A DNA stretch of 64,000 nt, taken from an uncultured Eubacteriales bacterium (lineage in GTDB: Bacteria; Bacillota; Clostridia; Oscillospirales; Acutalibacteraceae). The position numbers were made by a program, and so were the translations under genes. Location of the stretch: NCBI GenBank assembly GCA_934486895.1, contig CAKSQZ010000006.1, forward strand, positions 10,934 to 74,933. Reading direction: 5' to 3'. Positions 40,612-49,041 of the stretch are shown one piece after another (within the stretch, counting starts at the first letter, position 1; the number at the start of each line of letters is the position of its first letter). Under the pieces are notes generated by a model, which was not told the origin of the DNA, ran no database searches, and worked only from the letters and a program-made list of their open reading frames with translations.

Positions 40612-41706
40612 ATGAAACTCGGAATTGTGGGACTGCCGAATGTCGGAAAGTCCACTCTGTTCAACGCAATAACAAACGCAGGCGCACAGGCGGCTAACTA
40701 TCCGTTTTGCACCATTGAGCCGAATGTCGGCATGGTCGCTGTTCCGGATAAAAGGCTTGATAAGCTTGCCGAAATGTACCAGCCGGATAAAATAACGCCG
40801 GCTGTTATCGAGTTTGTGGACATTGCAGGTCTTGTTAAAGGAGCTTCAAAAGGAGAGGGTCTCGGAAACAAGTTTCTCTCGCACATCCGCGAGGTGGACG
40901 CTGTCGTTCATGTTGTCCGCTGTTTTGAGAATGACGATATAACGCATGTTGACGGCAGTATCGATCCTGCACGCGACATTGAAACTATAAATCTTGAGCT
41001 TATCTTCTCGGATATGGAGATGGTCGAGCGCAGACGAGACAAGACAGCAAAGATGATGAAAGGCGATAAATCGCTTGCGGGTGAAGTTGAATTTCTTGAT
41101 CGGCTTTACAAGCATCTTGAGAGCGGACTGCCGGCAAGGTCTGTTGAGCGCACGGACGATGAAAGCGCTATCCTTTCGACAATGGCTCTTTTGTCATCGA
41201 AGCCTGTTATCTACGCCTGCAACATGAGCGAGAGCGATTTTACGGGCGGCATTGAGCAAAACGAAAGATTTAAGACCGTTTGCTCGATAGCAGAAGGCGA
41301 GCACGCAGGCGTTTTACCTATCTGTGCGGAGCTTGAGGCGCAGATCTGTTCGCTCGAAAAGGATGAAAAGGAGCTGTTTTTATCGGAGCTCGGTCTTTCA
41401 TCCTCGGGACTTGACAGACTTATAACCGAGTGCTATTCCCTGCTCGGACTCATTTCGTATCTCACAGCGGGCAAGCCTGAAGTCAGGGCGTGGACTATCA
41501 AGAAAGGCACTAAGGCTCCGCAGGCGGCAGGTGTTATCCACAGCGATTTTGAACGCGGATTTATTCGCGCGGAAGTCGTATCTTATAATGATCTTGTGGC
41601 TCTCGGCTCTATGGCTGCGGCTAAGGAAAAAGGTCTTGTGAGAAGCGAAGGCAAAGAATATGTCATGCAGGACGGCGATGTCGTTCTGTTCAGATTTAAT
41701 GTTTGA
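40612..41706 (+). CDS. ychF: Redox-regulated ATPase YchF/Obg-like
   Basis: YchF is an Obg-family protein that prefers ATP and binds ribosomes, linked to stress responses. The 364-residue protein starts MKLGIVGLPNVGKSTLFNAI (P-loop), has FVDIAGLVKGASKGEGLGN near residue 66, the NMSE nucleotide-specificity segment near 203, and the C-terminal TGS domain (about 280-364) ending in QDGDVVLFRFNV. AGAGGAG precedes the ATG. pyrC begins at its stop codon. Confidence 0.96.
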   Translation: MKLGIVGLPNVGKSTLFNAITNAGAQAANYPFCTIEPNVGMVAVPDKRLDKLAEMYQPDKITPAVIEFVDIAGLVKGASKGEGLGNKFLSHIREVDAVVHVVRCFENDDITHVDGSIDPARDIETINLELIFSDMEMVERRRDKTAKMMKGDKSLAGEVEFLDRLYKHLESGLPARSVERTDDESAILSTMALLSSKPVIYACNMSESDFTGGIEQNERFKTVCSIAEGEHAGVLPICAELEAQICSLEKDEKELFLSELGLSSSGLDRLITECYSLLGLISYLTAGKPEVRAWTIKKGTKAPQAAGVIHSDFERGFIRAEVVSYNDLVALGSMAAAKEKGLVRSEGKEYVMQDGDVVLFRFNV

Positions 41707-41708
41707 TC

Positions 41709-42986
41709 ATGAAAACGAAGTTTATAAACGCTCATATTTTTGACCCCGCGAGCGATACGGAAATCGAAAACGGCTGTCTTATCACAGACGGCGGCGTTAT
41801 AACCTATGTCGGCAGTGAAAACAGTGGCAAAGCCGACAGGATCATAGACTGCAACGGAAAATGCCTGATACCCGGGCTTTTTGACATTCATGTTCATCTG
41901 CGTGAGCCGGGGCAGACGCACAAGGAAGATATCAAGAGTGCGTCGTGTGCTGCTGTTGCCGGCGGTGTGACATCGCTTGTCGCCATGCCGAACACCTCCC
42001 CTGCCGTCGATACCGCGCAAACGCTCGATCTGATCTATGAAAAGGCGAAAGACGCAGATTGCAGGATCTATCAGGCGGCGGCAATTACAAAAGGTCTCGG
42101 CGGTGAGGAAAATACCGATTTTGAAGAGCTTTTGCGGCACAAAGCGGCAGCTTTTTCGGATGACGGCCGGCCTGTTGAAAACAGCAGACTTATGCTGAAC
42201 GCATTAGAGTTTGCCAATGAGCATAATGTTGCGGTGCTTTCGCACACAGAGGATCTTTTCCTTGCCCGCGGCGGTAAAGTCAACGACGGCGAGATCGCGA
42301 AAAAGCTCGGTATCCGCGGCATACCTGCCTGCGCTGAGGACTGCGGCACCGCAAGAGAGATCGCGCTTTGCGAATCGACGGGGCTTAAAGTTCATCTTTG
42401 CCATATCAGCACAAAAAGCGGATTTGATATGATAAGGGATGCAAAACGCAGAGGAGTCAGGATAACGAGTGAGACCTGCCCTCATTACTTCACATTCACC
42501 GAAGAAGAGCTTTTAAAGAAAAACGCAGATTTTCGAATGAATCCTCCGCTCAGAACGCAAAGCGACAGATCCGCCTGCATTGAAGCGATAAAAAGCGGCA
42601 TTGTTGACGCTATTGCAACCGATCATGCGCCTCATTCCGCCGATGAAAAGGCGAACTTTATGTCGGCACCGAACGGCAGTATCGGAATGGAGACATCGCT
42701 TGCGGTGTCATATACGGTGCTTTGCAAGGGCGGACACATCGGTTTTATGCAGCTTTTAAAGCTGATGAGCCTTAATCCCGCAAGGATCGTCGGAAAAGAA
42801 GGCGGAAGTCTTGCTGTTTTGAAACCTGCGGATATTGTTTTGTTTGATGAAAATGCGGAGTATGTTATCGATAAGACCAAACTGCACGGCAAATCGCAGA
42901 ACTGCCCGTTTGACGGCATGGCTGTTTTCGGCAGAGTTATGCTGACTATGGTCGGCGGTGATGTCGTTTATGAATTTAAGGAGTGA
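41709..42986 (+). CDS. pyrC: Dihydroorotase
   Basis: Closes carbamoyl-aspartate to dihydroorotate in pyrimidine synthesis. The 425-residue protein of the zinc amidohydrolase family has the metal motif DIHVHLREPGQTHKED near residue 57, the later histidines in LSHTEDL and HLCHISTKSG, and ATDHAPHSADEK near 300. The ATG at 41709 lies 2 nt past the ychF stop, with only a weak ribosome binding site, so translation may be coupled. pyrF overlaps its end region. Confidence 0.95.
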   Translation: MKTKFINAHIFDPASDTEIENGCLITDGGVITYVGSENSGKADRIIDCNGKCLIPGLFDIHVHLREPGQTHKEDIKSASCAAVAGGVTSLVAMPNTSPAVDTAQTLDLIYEKAKDADCRIYQAAAITKGLGGEENTDFEELLRHKAAAFSDDGRPVENSRLMLNALEFANEHNVAVLSHTEDLFLARGGKVNDGEIAKKLGIRGIPACAEDCGTAREIALCESTGLKVHLCHISTKSGFDMIRDAKRRGVRITSETCPHYFTFTEEELLKKNADFRMNPPLRTQSDRSACIEAIKSGIVDAIATDHAPHSADEKANFMSAPNGSIGMETSLAVSYTVLCKGGHIGFMQLLKLMSLNPARIVGKEGGSLAVLKPADIVLFDENAEYVIDKTKLHGKSQNCPFDGMAVFGRVMLTMVGGDVVYEFKE

Positions 42987-42991
42987 TTTTA

Positions 42992-43927
42992 ATGTCGTTT
43001 GACAGGCTGATCGAAAAGATCGACGAAATGAACAACCCCACAGTTGCCGGACTTGATCCGAAGCTCGATTATGTTCCGCAATACATCAAGGATTCGGCTT
43101 TTCAGAAATTCGGCGAGACTCTTGAGGGTGCGGCAGAAGCGCTCTTTGAGTTCAACAAAGGGCTTATTGATGCGCTTTATGACATTGTTCCTGCGATAAA
43201 GCCGCAGTGCGCTTACTATGAGCTTTACGGCTGGCAGGGCGTTCGCACGCTTTACCGCACTATTGAATACGCTAAAAGCCGCGGAATGTTTGTTATAACA
43301 GACGGCAAGCGCAACGATATCGGAACGACAATGCAGGCTTATGCCGCGGCTCATTTATCAAAAGTTAAAGTCGGCACAAATGACATTGCTCCGTTCGGCG
43401 CGGACGCGCTGACTGTGAACGGCTACCTCGGAACGGACGGTATTGAGCCGTTGCTCGGCATCTGCAAGAACGAAGATAAAGGTATTTTTGTGCTTGTTAA
43501 GACCTCTAATCCGTCCTCGGGCGAGCTTCAGGACAGAATACTCGATAATGATCCCGTTTATCTCACCATGGGCAAAATGTGCGAGAAATGGGGCAAAGAC
43601 GATCTCGGAAAGTATGGATACAGCTGCGTCGGTGCAGTCGTCGGCGCAACCTATCCCGAACAGCTTTCATCTCTCAGAAAGGCGCTCGGATCGACATTTT
43701 TCCTTGTTCCCGGCTATGGTGCTCAGGGCGGCGGTGCGAAAGATGTTGCAGGCGGATTTGATGAAAACGGCAGAGGTGCTGTTATCAACTCATCGAGAGG
43801 GATCATGTGCGCCTACAAAAAAGCAGGTGTGCCCGAAAGCGAATATGCGGCAGCGGCAAGAGCGGAAGCTATCCGAATGAGAGATGAGCTGAACACTGTG
43901 AGAAACACTGTCGGAGGGAAAAACTAA
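42992..43927 (+). CDS. pyrF: Orotidine 5'-phosphate decarboxylase, type 2
   Basis: Makes UMP from orotidine phosphate, the last step of pyrimidine synthesis. The 311-residue length and the DGKRNDIGTT motif (catalytic Lys and Asp, near residue 99) mark the longer type 2 form, with GLDPKLDYVP near the N-terminus and LVPGYGAQGG near 230. The ATG at 42992 is 8 nt after AAGGAG, which overlaps the pyrC stop. No PyrR or other pyrimidine attenuator is visible ahead of the set. Confidence 0.95.
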   Translation: MSFDRLIEKIDEMNNPTVAGLDPKLDYVPQYIKDSAFQKFGETLEGAAEALFEFNKGLIDALYDIVPAIKPQCAYYELYGWQGVRTLYRTIEYAKSRGMFVITDGKRNDIGTTMQAYAAAHLSKVKVGTNDIAPFGADALTVNGYLGTDGIEPLLGICKNEDKGIFVLVKTSNPSSGELQDRILDNDPVYLTMGKMCEKWGKDDLGKYGYSCVGAVVGATYPEQLSSLRKALGSTFFLVPGYGAQGGGAKDVAGGFDENGRGAVINSSRGIMCAYKKAGVPESEYAAAARAEAIRMRDELNTVRNTVGGKN

Positions 43928-44283
43928 TGATAGTTGATACAGATCACATCTTTTCATCGATCAGAAGATATAAAAGACAGCTTCGCAATTATAAGGATCG
44001 GCTTGACGCTAATGATCCGCTTGTTAAGATAGATATTGCGAAATCTTATATTATTGATGTCGGAATTGACGCGACGCTTGTTGATATTATGGACGCTCAG
44101 AGCATTGTCGATTCGACTAACCGCGCGGGCAGCAACTGGGTCAAGGCGGCTTATTGCGCTCAGCTTATGCTTGTTTGCGGCAAAGATCCCGAAAAGGCGG
44201 AAGAGATACTCGATATTTGCTATGATAATCTTGACGAAGATGTAAGAGACAATGATTTCTTCGATATAGACTGCAAGTTTTAA
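43927..44283 (+). CDS. Unknown acidic protein after pyrF
   Basis: A 118-residue protein I do not recognise. It has a basic helical N-terminus (IRRYKRQLRNYKDRL) and an acidic C-terminus (LDEDVRDNDFFDIDCKF), with no membrane segment or signal. Its ATG shares a base with the pyrF stop (TAATG), so it is translated with pyrF. spoIIID follows 63 nt later behind its own candidate promoter. Confidence 0.7.
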   Translation: MIVDTDHIFSSIRRYKRQLRNYKDRLDANDPLVKIDIAKSYIIDVGIDATLVDIMDAQSIVDSTNRAGSNWVKAAYCAQLMLVCGKDPEKAEEILDICYDNLDEDVRDNDFFDIDCKF

Positions 44284-44288
44284 CAAAA

Positions 44289-44316
44289 CATAAATTAAAA
44301 CTCCTTGGCATATACT
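44289..44316 (+). promoter_or_regulatory. Possible sigma-E-type promoter of spoIIID
   Basis: CATAAATT (44289-44296) and CATATACT (44309-44316) resemble sigma-E -35 and -10 boxes, with the ATA-to-CATA distance expected (16 bp). spoIIID is a sigma-E gene in Bacillus. The match is partial. Confidence 0.4.
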
Positions 44317-44346
44317 CTTATGAGCAGTGCTAAGGAGTTGATTTTT

Positions 44347-44619
44347 TTGCGTGATTTGGTTCACAGGTCAAAAAATGCTGAATCCGAGCGCGCCGTGCTG
44401 TTCGGGCGATATGTCACAGCGACAGGAGCAACGGTACGCGCTTGTGCAAAAAAATACGGAGTTTCAAAATCCACCGTACATAAAGATCTTACAAGCAGAC
44501 TGAAATACGCAGATATGCAGCTGTACGCCAAGGTGAAAAAAGTCCTCGAGCACAACAAATCACAGCGGCATATACGAGGCGGACTTGCAACAAAAAGAAA
44601 GTATATGGCAAAAAAATGA
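44347..44619 (+). CDS. spoIIID: Sporulation transcription regulator SpoIIID
   Basis: SpoIIID is a small DNA-binding protein that reshapes mother-cell transcription between sigma-E and sigma-K. The protein (90 residues from TTG 44347) contains the signature FGVSKSTVHKDL-like KYGVSKSTVHKDLTSRL helix-turn-helix and SQRHIRGGLATKRKY. AAGGAG lies 9 nt ahead of the TTG; upstream in-frame codons lack a site. It carries 15 or so more N-terminal residues than I expect from the Bacillus protein's core alignment, which is modest. The stop lies inside the terminator. Confidence 0.92.
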   Translation: MRDLVHRSKNAESERAVLFGRYVTATGATVRACAKKYGVSKSTVHKDLTSRLKYADMQLYAKVKKVLEHNKSQRHIRGGLATKRKYMAKK

Positions 44620-44650
44620 GCGGCTGTATCCGATCGGACACAGCCGCTCA
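44605..44650. terminator. Terminator shared by spoIIID and the GH9 gene
   Basis: GAGCGGCTGT and ACAGCCGCTC (44618-44649) enclose a TCCGATCGGA palindrome, one long hairpin. On the minus strand it is followed by ATTTTTTTGCC, a strong signal for the GH9 gene; for spoIIID the T-run is weaker. Confidence 0.8.
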
Positions 44651-44659
44651 AGGCTTTTA

Positions 44660-46831
44660 TTACTCCTGCGAATTGATATAGATCATCGCCGACGCAAACG
44701 GCGAGTTCCAATAAATGCAGATCTCATTGCAGACATAATCATTATACGAATCATTGTAATATGCCGTGCCGAAGATCTTGCTTTCGTCCGACGGCAGGAA
44801 CTGAGCACCTGCGACATTGCTGAAGCCTGCGGTAAGCATACCCGGAGCACAATAAGCATAGCCGCTGTTTCTGGCTGCCATAGACGGACGGTGGTGGATG
44901 TTGTTAGACGACTTGGAACCGTAGCCCGAAACAAAGCTGTAGCCTGAAATGTTTCTGCCGAGGATATGCGAGATATTATCACGAATAGCCGCATTATATG
45001 TCGTTGTACCGACGATCCTGGAATAGTAGCCCATCATATTGATCGCGCTTGCGATCGACGAGTTGCTGCCCCAATAGAGGTGGCCTGCCTCAAGCATACA
45101 GCTGAGTCGGCTGCGGCTTGTGCTGGTCTTATATTTATTAAGACTGCTCTCGACCTTTGATTTAAGCGATGTCTTGACCGATTCATCACCTGCGGTGTTC
45201 ATAAGATAGCTGAGTGTGCCGAAGCCGCTCATATCATTGGATGTGACGGAAACTCCGTAGGAGCTGCTCTTTATCGTCGCGTTGAAATAATCATTTGCGG
45301 CAGAAGCATACTCCGCTTTGCCTGTTGCTCTGTAAAGCGCACTGACGGCATACCAGCGGCCCTGTGCACCCGATGAGCCGTCATAAGAGCCTGCGGCGAC
45401 AGACGGATCGGAGCCATAGGTTTCGAACTTGCAGTTTCTTGTGGAATCGTTTTTCAGCGTGTCGAGCTGGGTGTAGCCTTTCTCTGCTGCGGCAAGACAC
45501 TGCGATGCAAATGCAGGATCGATATCCTTAAACACATAGTAGCAATCGGCAAGCGTTCCAACTGCGGAAGCGGTCGATTCGTACATAACACGGTCTACAT
45601 AAAGCCCGTTGCTGTTGAACGATGAATCGGATGTCGGAACATCAAAATAGCCCGCGAAAGCCTTGGTTACGATTCTCCAATAGAAGCCGCCTGAGGGAGC
45701 CTGCATTTTGAGCAGCCATTTTGCTTCATAACGGGCTTCATCGAGAATATCGGGAAGGTTTTCACCTGCGTTATCCTGTATAACATCGACTGTCGCTTCA
45801 TCAGGATTAAGCATGTAAGCGTAGAGCAGATCGGAGATAGTCTGGCAGGCAGGTGTCGTGTATCTGCCGTAGTCGCCCGCGTCATGCAAGCCGCCTGCAA
45901 AATCGGAAGCTTTCGCTGTGCCTGACGGGACAAATTTATTCTTTGACGAATCGAATGTGTCAAGGATAGTTACAGTCTTATCACCTGTGTGACAAGCGGC
46001 ATGGGCATACTGGCTGCCGACTATCGAGCTGTCGATAGCTGTGCCGCAGCGCTGATAATAAAGCTGAGTTATGAGCGCATCTGTAACAGTTGCATAAGGA
46101 TCGGACGAAACAGTGAACGGATACGAAACGCCGTTCGGTGCACAAACCTTATATGTTCCGGGTGTTTTAACATCGGTGAATGTGAAGGTGCTGACATACA
46201 TCTCGGTAAGCGAATCGAGATTGCGTTTGCCTGCCGCCTTGGAATATACAACATTTCCGCTCGATACATCGACAACATAACACATAGCATTGTTGATAAC
46301 ACTATCTGCGTCTGCAACGGAAGAGCTTTCAAACAGCTTTGCGGTTTTAGCTGCGCTTGTGAAATAGCCGATCTGGTTTACCGCTACACTGTCTGAATGC
46401 TCTGTCGGATACGACGGATCGACAGGAGTTATATTTTGAGTAGTGGTAGTTGTTGTTGTGGTGGTAGTTGTGGTAGTGGTAGTTGTTGTTGTGGTAGTGG
46501 TAGTTGTTGTTGTGGTGGGACGATTATTTTCAATGTCCTCCACTGTGAGTTTTTCAGCTATCACTGCTTTCATCAAAAGCAGATCGGTGATTGTTATCTG
46601 ACCGTCGTAATTAAGATCAGCATTTTTCTCACCTGCGGCTGTGATGCTCGGGCGCTCGACCCCCGCAACGAGCCATTTCATGCAAACAAGGTCGGCGACG
46701 TTTACAACACCGTCGCAGTTGATATCGCACATTGTGAATGATTCGGAAACGCCGTTTACAATGCAAGCCGATACCATTACAGCAGCGCAAAGCACCGCGC
46801 CGACAACTCGTTTTAGCTTAGAAAAAAACAT
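44660..46831 (-). CDS. Secreted GH9 cellulase with N-terminal dockerin
   Basis: A 723-residue exported enzyme, probably cutting beta-1,4-glucans. Order: signal peptide (about 1-28); dockerin with two calcium-binding repeats, DINCDGVVNVADLVCMKWL (36-54) and DLNYDGQITITDLLLMKAV (72-90); a linker of 26 threonines (106-131); an Ig-like CelD_N domain (about 145-245) starting VNQIGYF; then the GH9 barrel with GGLHDAGDYG (313-322, catalytic Asp) and NEICIYWNSPF near the end (acid Glu). The dockerin would bind a scaffoldin cohesin; none is in this window. Start ATG at 46831, 8 nt after GGAGG. It stands alone behind its own promoter. Confidence 0.93.
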   Translation of the reverse strand: MFFSKLKRVVGAVLCAAVMVSACIVNGVSESFTMCDINCDGVVNVADLVCMKWLVAGVERPSITAAGEKNADLNYDGQITITDLLLMKAVIAEKLTVEDIENNRPTTTTTTTTTTTTTTTTTTTTTTTTTTQNITPVDPSYPTEHSDSVAVNQIGYFTSAAKTAKLFESSSVADADSVINNAMCYVVDVSSGNVVYSKAAGKRNLDSLTEMYVSTFTFTDVKTPGTYKVCAPNGVSYPFTVSSDPYATVTDALITQLYYQRCGTAIDSSIVGSQYAHAACHTGDKTVTILDTFDSSKNKFVPSGTAKASDFAGGLHDAGDYGRYTTPACQTISDLLYAYMLNPDEATVDVIQDNAGENLPDILDEARYEAKWLLKMQAPSGGFYWRIVTKAFAGYFDVPTSDSSFNSNGLYVDRVMYESTASAVGTLADCYYVFKDIDPAFASQCLAAAEKGYTQLDTLKNDSTRNCKFETYGSDPSVAAGSYDGSSGAQGRWYAVSALYRATGKAEYASAANDYFNATIKSSSYGVSVTSNDMSGFGTLSYLMNTAGDESVKTSLKSKVESSLNKYKTSTSRSRLSCMLEAGHLYWGSNSSIASAINMMGYYSRIVGTTTYNAAIRDNISHILGRNISGYSFVSGYGSKSSNNIHHRPSMAARNSGYAYCAPGMLTAGFSNVAGAQFLPSDESKIFGTAYYNDSYNDYVCNEICIYWNSPFASAMIYINSQE
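46439..46516 (-). repeat. Threonine-codon repeat in the GH9 linker
   Basis: Twenty-six threonine codons in a row, built from a partly tandem 21-nt unit (ACA ACA ACA ACT ACC ACT ACC). Only third bases vary. Such linkers are usually extended and often glycosylated; the DNA repeat makes length change by slippage likely. Confidence 0.9.
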
Positions 46832-46913
46832 TGTCTGTACCTCCATTATTTTATTGTGGGTTTGTTTTAATTGATGACCGCCGCCTGCAAAGGCAGCGAC
46901 CTTCTGTATTTAG

Positions 46914-46942
46914 ATTATATCAAGTTTAATTGTTAAAAACAA
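46914..46942 (-). promoter_or_regulatory. Sigma-A promoter of the GH9 gene
   Basis: TTGTTT (46937-46942) and a perfect TATAAT (46914-46919) on the minus strand are 17 bp apart. The leader of about 75 nt contains a GC-rich hairpin (CGCTGCC with GGCGGCG). Confidence 0.7.
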
Positions 46943-47041
46943 TATCGAGCAGATGTCTGCAAAATATTTTGTCGTTTTAAACAAATTTACAATATTAAAA
47001 TTGTGCATTATTTTTTGCTTTAAAAAATTTTCACCAACCTA

Positions 47042-47070
47042 TTGACAAAGCGAAACCCCGAGACTATAAT
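47042..47070 (+). promoter_or_regulatory. Sigma-A promoter of the FMN riboswitch-ribU unit
   Basis: A perfect TTGACA (47042-47047) and perfect TATAAT (47065-47070) are 17 bp apart, starting the RNA about 10 nt ahead of the riboswitch. Confidence 0.9.
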
Positions 47071-47085
47071 ATAGATGATAAAAAT

Positions 47086-47207
47086 ATTTTCAGGGCGGGG
47101 TGTGAGTCCCCACCGGTGGTAATGCGGTTTTCCGACAAGCCCACGAGCGTTTTGCATGATTCGGTGAGATCCCGAAGCCGACGGTATAGTCCGGATGAAA
47201 GAAAATT
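47086..47207 (+). promoter_or_regulatory. FMN riboswitch (RFN element)
   Basis: The RNA binds flavin mononucleotide and turns off riboflavin genes. Conserved blocks are all present in order: AGGGCGGGGTG, CCCCACCGGTGGTAA, AAGCCCACGAGCG, ATTCGGTGAGATCCCGAAGC and CGACGGTATAGTCCGGATG. The ends can pair as P1 (ATTTTC with GAAAAT). The terminator at 47231 follows, giving transcription control of ribU. Confidence 0.96.
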
Positions 47208-47230
47208 TTTCTGTGTAAAGACGATTTTTG

Positions 47231-47263
47231 CTCTGATCTTTTAAAAGATCGGAGCATTTTTTG
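47231..47263 (+). terminator. Expression-platform terminator of the FMN riboswitch
   Basis: GCTCTGATCTTTTAAAAGATCGGAGC folds into a long hairpin (one G-U) followed by a run of six T. It lies about 50 nt before the ribU ribosome binding site. Confidence 0.88.
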
Positions 47264-47315
47264 TCTCCCGAACAAAAATATTTTATCGAATTTATTGCCG
47301 AAAGGACATGATTTG

Positions 47316-47909
47316 ATGAAAACACAAGTTAAAAAGCCTGAGACACACCTTCAAAAAGTCTCATGCAAAAGCACAACGGGAATGGTCACACTTGCTATGT
47401 TCTGCGCGATATCGGTCGTGCTGGTGTATTTGATACACTTCCCGATATTCCCTGCAGCGGCGTTTTTGGAATACGACCCCGCGGATATTCCGATATTTAT
47501 TCTGACATTTTTGTTCGGCCCCGAAATAGGTCTTATCGCAACGGCGGTCGTATCTGTTCTGCAATGGCTGCTTGTAAGCCAGGCGAGCGGCTGGATCGGC
47601 TGTATTATGCACATTGTTTCAACAGGCGGATTTGTGCTGGTTGCGGGACTTATCTACAAAAAGCACCGCACGCTTAAAGGCGCAGTCGTCTCGCTCGCTT
47701 TCGGAATACTCACGATGACTGTGACAATGGTGCTTTGGAATATTATTTTTACCCCGATCTACATGGGTGCTCCGCTCGAGGCGGTGCTTGATATAATGCT
47801 TCCGTGCATTATTCCTTTTAATCTTATCAAAGCCGGCGTTAATTCCATTCTTGCGTTTTTGCTTTATAAGAGCGTCGGAAATGTTGTGAAAAGAATACTT
47901 ATTAAATAA
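47316..47909 (+). CDS. ribU: Riboflavin ECF transporter S component
   Basis: RibU captures riboflavin and works with a shared energy-coupling module (EcfA, EcfA', EcfT) that is not in this window. The 197-residue protein has about six membrane segments, with VLVYLIHFPIFPAAAFLEYD and DPADIPIFILTFLFGPEIG typical of RibU. The ATG at 47316 is 9 nt after AAAGGA. The FMN riboswitch upstream independently supports a flavin role. Confidence 0.95.
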   Translation: MKTQVKKPETHLQKVSCKSTTGMVTLAMFCAISVVLVYLIHFPIFPAAAFLEYDPADIPIFILTFLFGPEIGLIATAVVSVLQWLLVSQASGWIGCIMHIVSTGGFVLVAGLIYKKHRTLKGAVVSLAFGILTMTVTMVLWNIIFTPIYMGAPLEAVLDIMLPCIIPFNLIKAGVNSILAFLLYKSVGNVVKRILIK

Positions 47910-47910
47910 A

Positions 47911-47947
47911 AAATGATGGGCAGTCATACGACTGCTCATCATTTTTT
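47911..47947. terminator. Bidirectional terminator between ribU and the recombinase gene
   Basis: AATGATGGGCAGT pairs with ACTGCTCATCATT (one G-U) over a 6-nt loop, with A- and T-runs on both sides. It overlaps the stop codon of the minus-strand recombinase gene. Confidence 0.85.
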
Positions 47948-48907
47948 GCTTTGAACATTTGCGAGCGGATTTGAATCTACTGCGTGACGGATCTGCTCAT
48001 TTGACAAGTGCGTGTAGATCTCGGTCGTTCCGAGGTTTTCATGGCCGAGGATCTCCTGCAGGATACGAATATCGACATGACCGTAGCTATGCATAAGCGT
48101 CGCAGCGGTGTGGCGCAGTTTGTGCACAGAAAGTCCCATGCCGCCGAGATCGGACTGTTTGAAAAGATCGGTCACGAGCTGCTCGACCATACGTCTGCCG
48201 ATCCTTGTTCCGAGGCGGCTTATGAACAGTGCTTTTTCCTTTGGATCCTTCGGTTTTCTTACCTTGAGATATTCTTCGATTGCCGAAACGCAAGCGTCAT
48301 TCAGATAGATCTGACGCTGTTTGTTGCCCTTACCTGTGACGACGACTATACGATCGGTGAAATTTATATCTCTAACATTCAGTGAGCAAAGCTCGCTGAG
48401 CCGCAGCCCGCAGTTTAAAAACAAGGTGACTATTGCATAATTTCGCTCCTTAAAATCGCCGCTGACATTATCGAGCACTCTTTTGCTTTGGTCGAGCGTC
48501 AGATATTTCGGAAGCGTCTTTGCGATTTTCGGGGGATCGAGCTCCTCGAGCGGGCTTTTATCTATCTTGTGCGCCCGCATTGCAAGATAGCGGTAATACT
48601 GCTTGATCGAAGTCGTCTTGCGAGCCTGGGTCTTAGCATTGTTACCGCGCTCGTTTTTACAATAGACCATATAGCTGTAAGCGTCGGTCAAAGTGACCGA
48701 CTTTACTTCATTTAAAGAAAGGTCGCTTATATCGCAGCTATCAATATCGTCCTTTGCGATCCTGCCTTTTATATATCTGATATATCTGAAAAAAGAGCGC
48801 AGATCGCGATAATAGACTTCAGCTGTTGCGGGGGATTTGCCCTTGATGGTTTCGATATAGACCATATATTCGCGGATTATTTCCGGCATACCGTCGTATT
48901 TCAGCAT
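47939..48907 (-). CDS. Tyrosine recombinase, XerC/XerD-like
   Basis: A 322-residue site-specific recombinase, probably the housekeeping Xer enzyme that resolves chromosome dimers at dif. It has an N-terminal SAM-like DNA-binding domain (about 1-110) and the catalytic set: CGLRLSEL (Arg), TGKGNKQR (Lys), HKLRHTAATLM (His, Arg), LGHENLGTTEIYTH (His and the nucleophile Tyr). GGAGG precedes the ATG at 48907. It stands alone with its own promoter, with no integrated element around it. A phage integrase is less likely for that reason. Confidence 0.9.
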   Translation of the reverse strand: MLKYDGMPEIIREYMVYIETIKGKSPATAEVYYRDLRSFFRYIRYIKGRIAKDDIDSCDISDLSLNEVKSVTLTDAYSYMVYCKNERGNNAKTQARKTTSIKQYYRYLAMRAHKIDKSPLEELDPPKIAKTLPKYLTLDQSKRVLDNVSGDFKERNYAIVTLFLNCGLRLSELCSLNVRDINFTDRIVVVTGKGNKQRQIYLNDACVSAIEEYLKVRKPKDPKEKALFISRLGTRIGRRMVEQLVTDLFKQSDLGGMGLSVHKLRHTAATLMHSYGHVDIRILQEILGHENLGTTEIYTHLSNEQIRHAVDSNPLANVQSKK

Positions 48908-48934
48908 ATCTGCCCTCCTCTTTTGTTTTTGTTT

Positions 48935-48963
48935 ATTTTAGCATAAAACAGCCCACAATGCAA
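48935..48963 (-). promoter_or_regulatory. Promoter of the recombinase gene
   Basis: TTGCAT (48958-48963) and TAAAAT (48935-48940) on the minus strand are 17 bp apart. Confidence 0.72.
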
Positions 48964-48980
48964 CAAACAAAGAATTTGTC

Positions 48981-49009
48981 TTGCAATTATGCTTTGAATT
49001 TAGTATAAT
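48981..49009 (+). promoter_or_regulatory. Sigma-A promoter of the M50-scpAB operon
   Basis: TTGCAA (48981-48986) and a perfect TATAAT (49004-49009) are 17 bp apart, 32 nt before the ATG at 49042. Confidence 0.8.
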
Positions 49010-49041
49010 AAATCTATATACTTTTGGGAGACTTAAGTCTT

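Noticed and set aside
46439..46516. CRISPR-like tandem repeat
   Set aside because: The units are in-frame threonine codons inside a gene, with no spacers or cas genes.
46397..46741. Gly/Cys/Ser-rich plus-strand frame over the GH9 linker
   Set aside because: It is produced by the reverse of the threonine codon repeat and has no ribosome binding site.
47939..48907. Integrase of a mobile element
   Set aside because: No attachment repeats, phage genes or composition change surround it; a housekeeping Xer is more likely.
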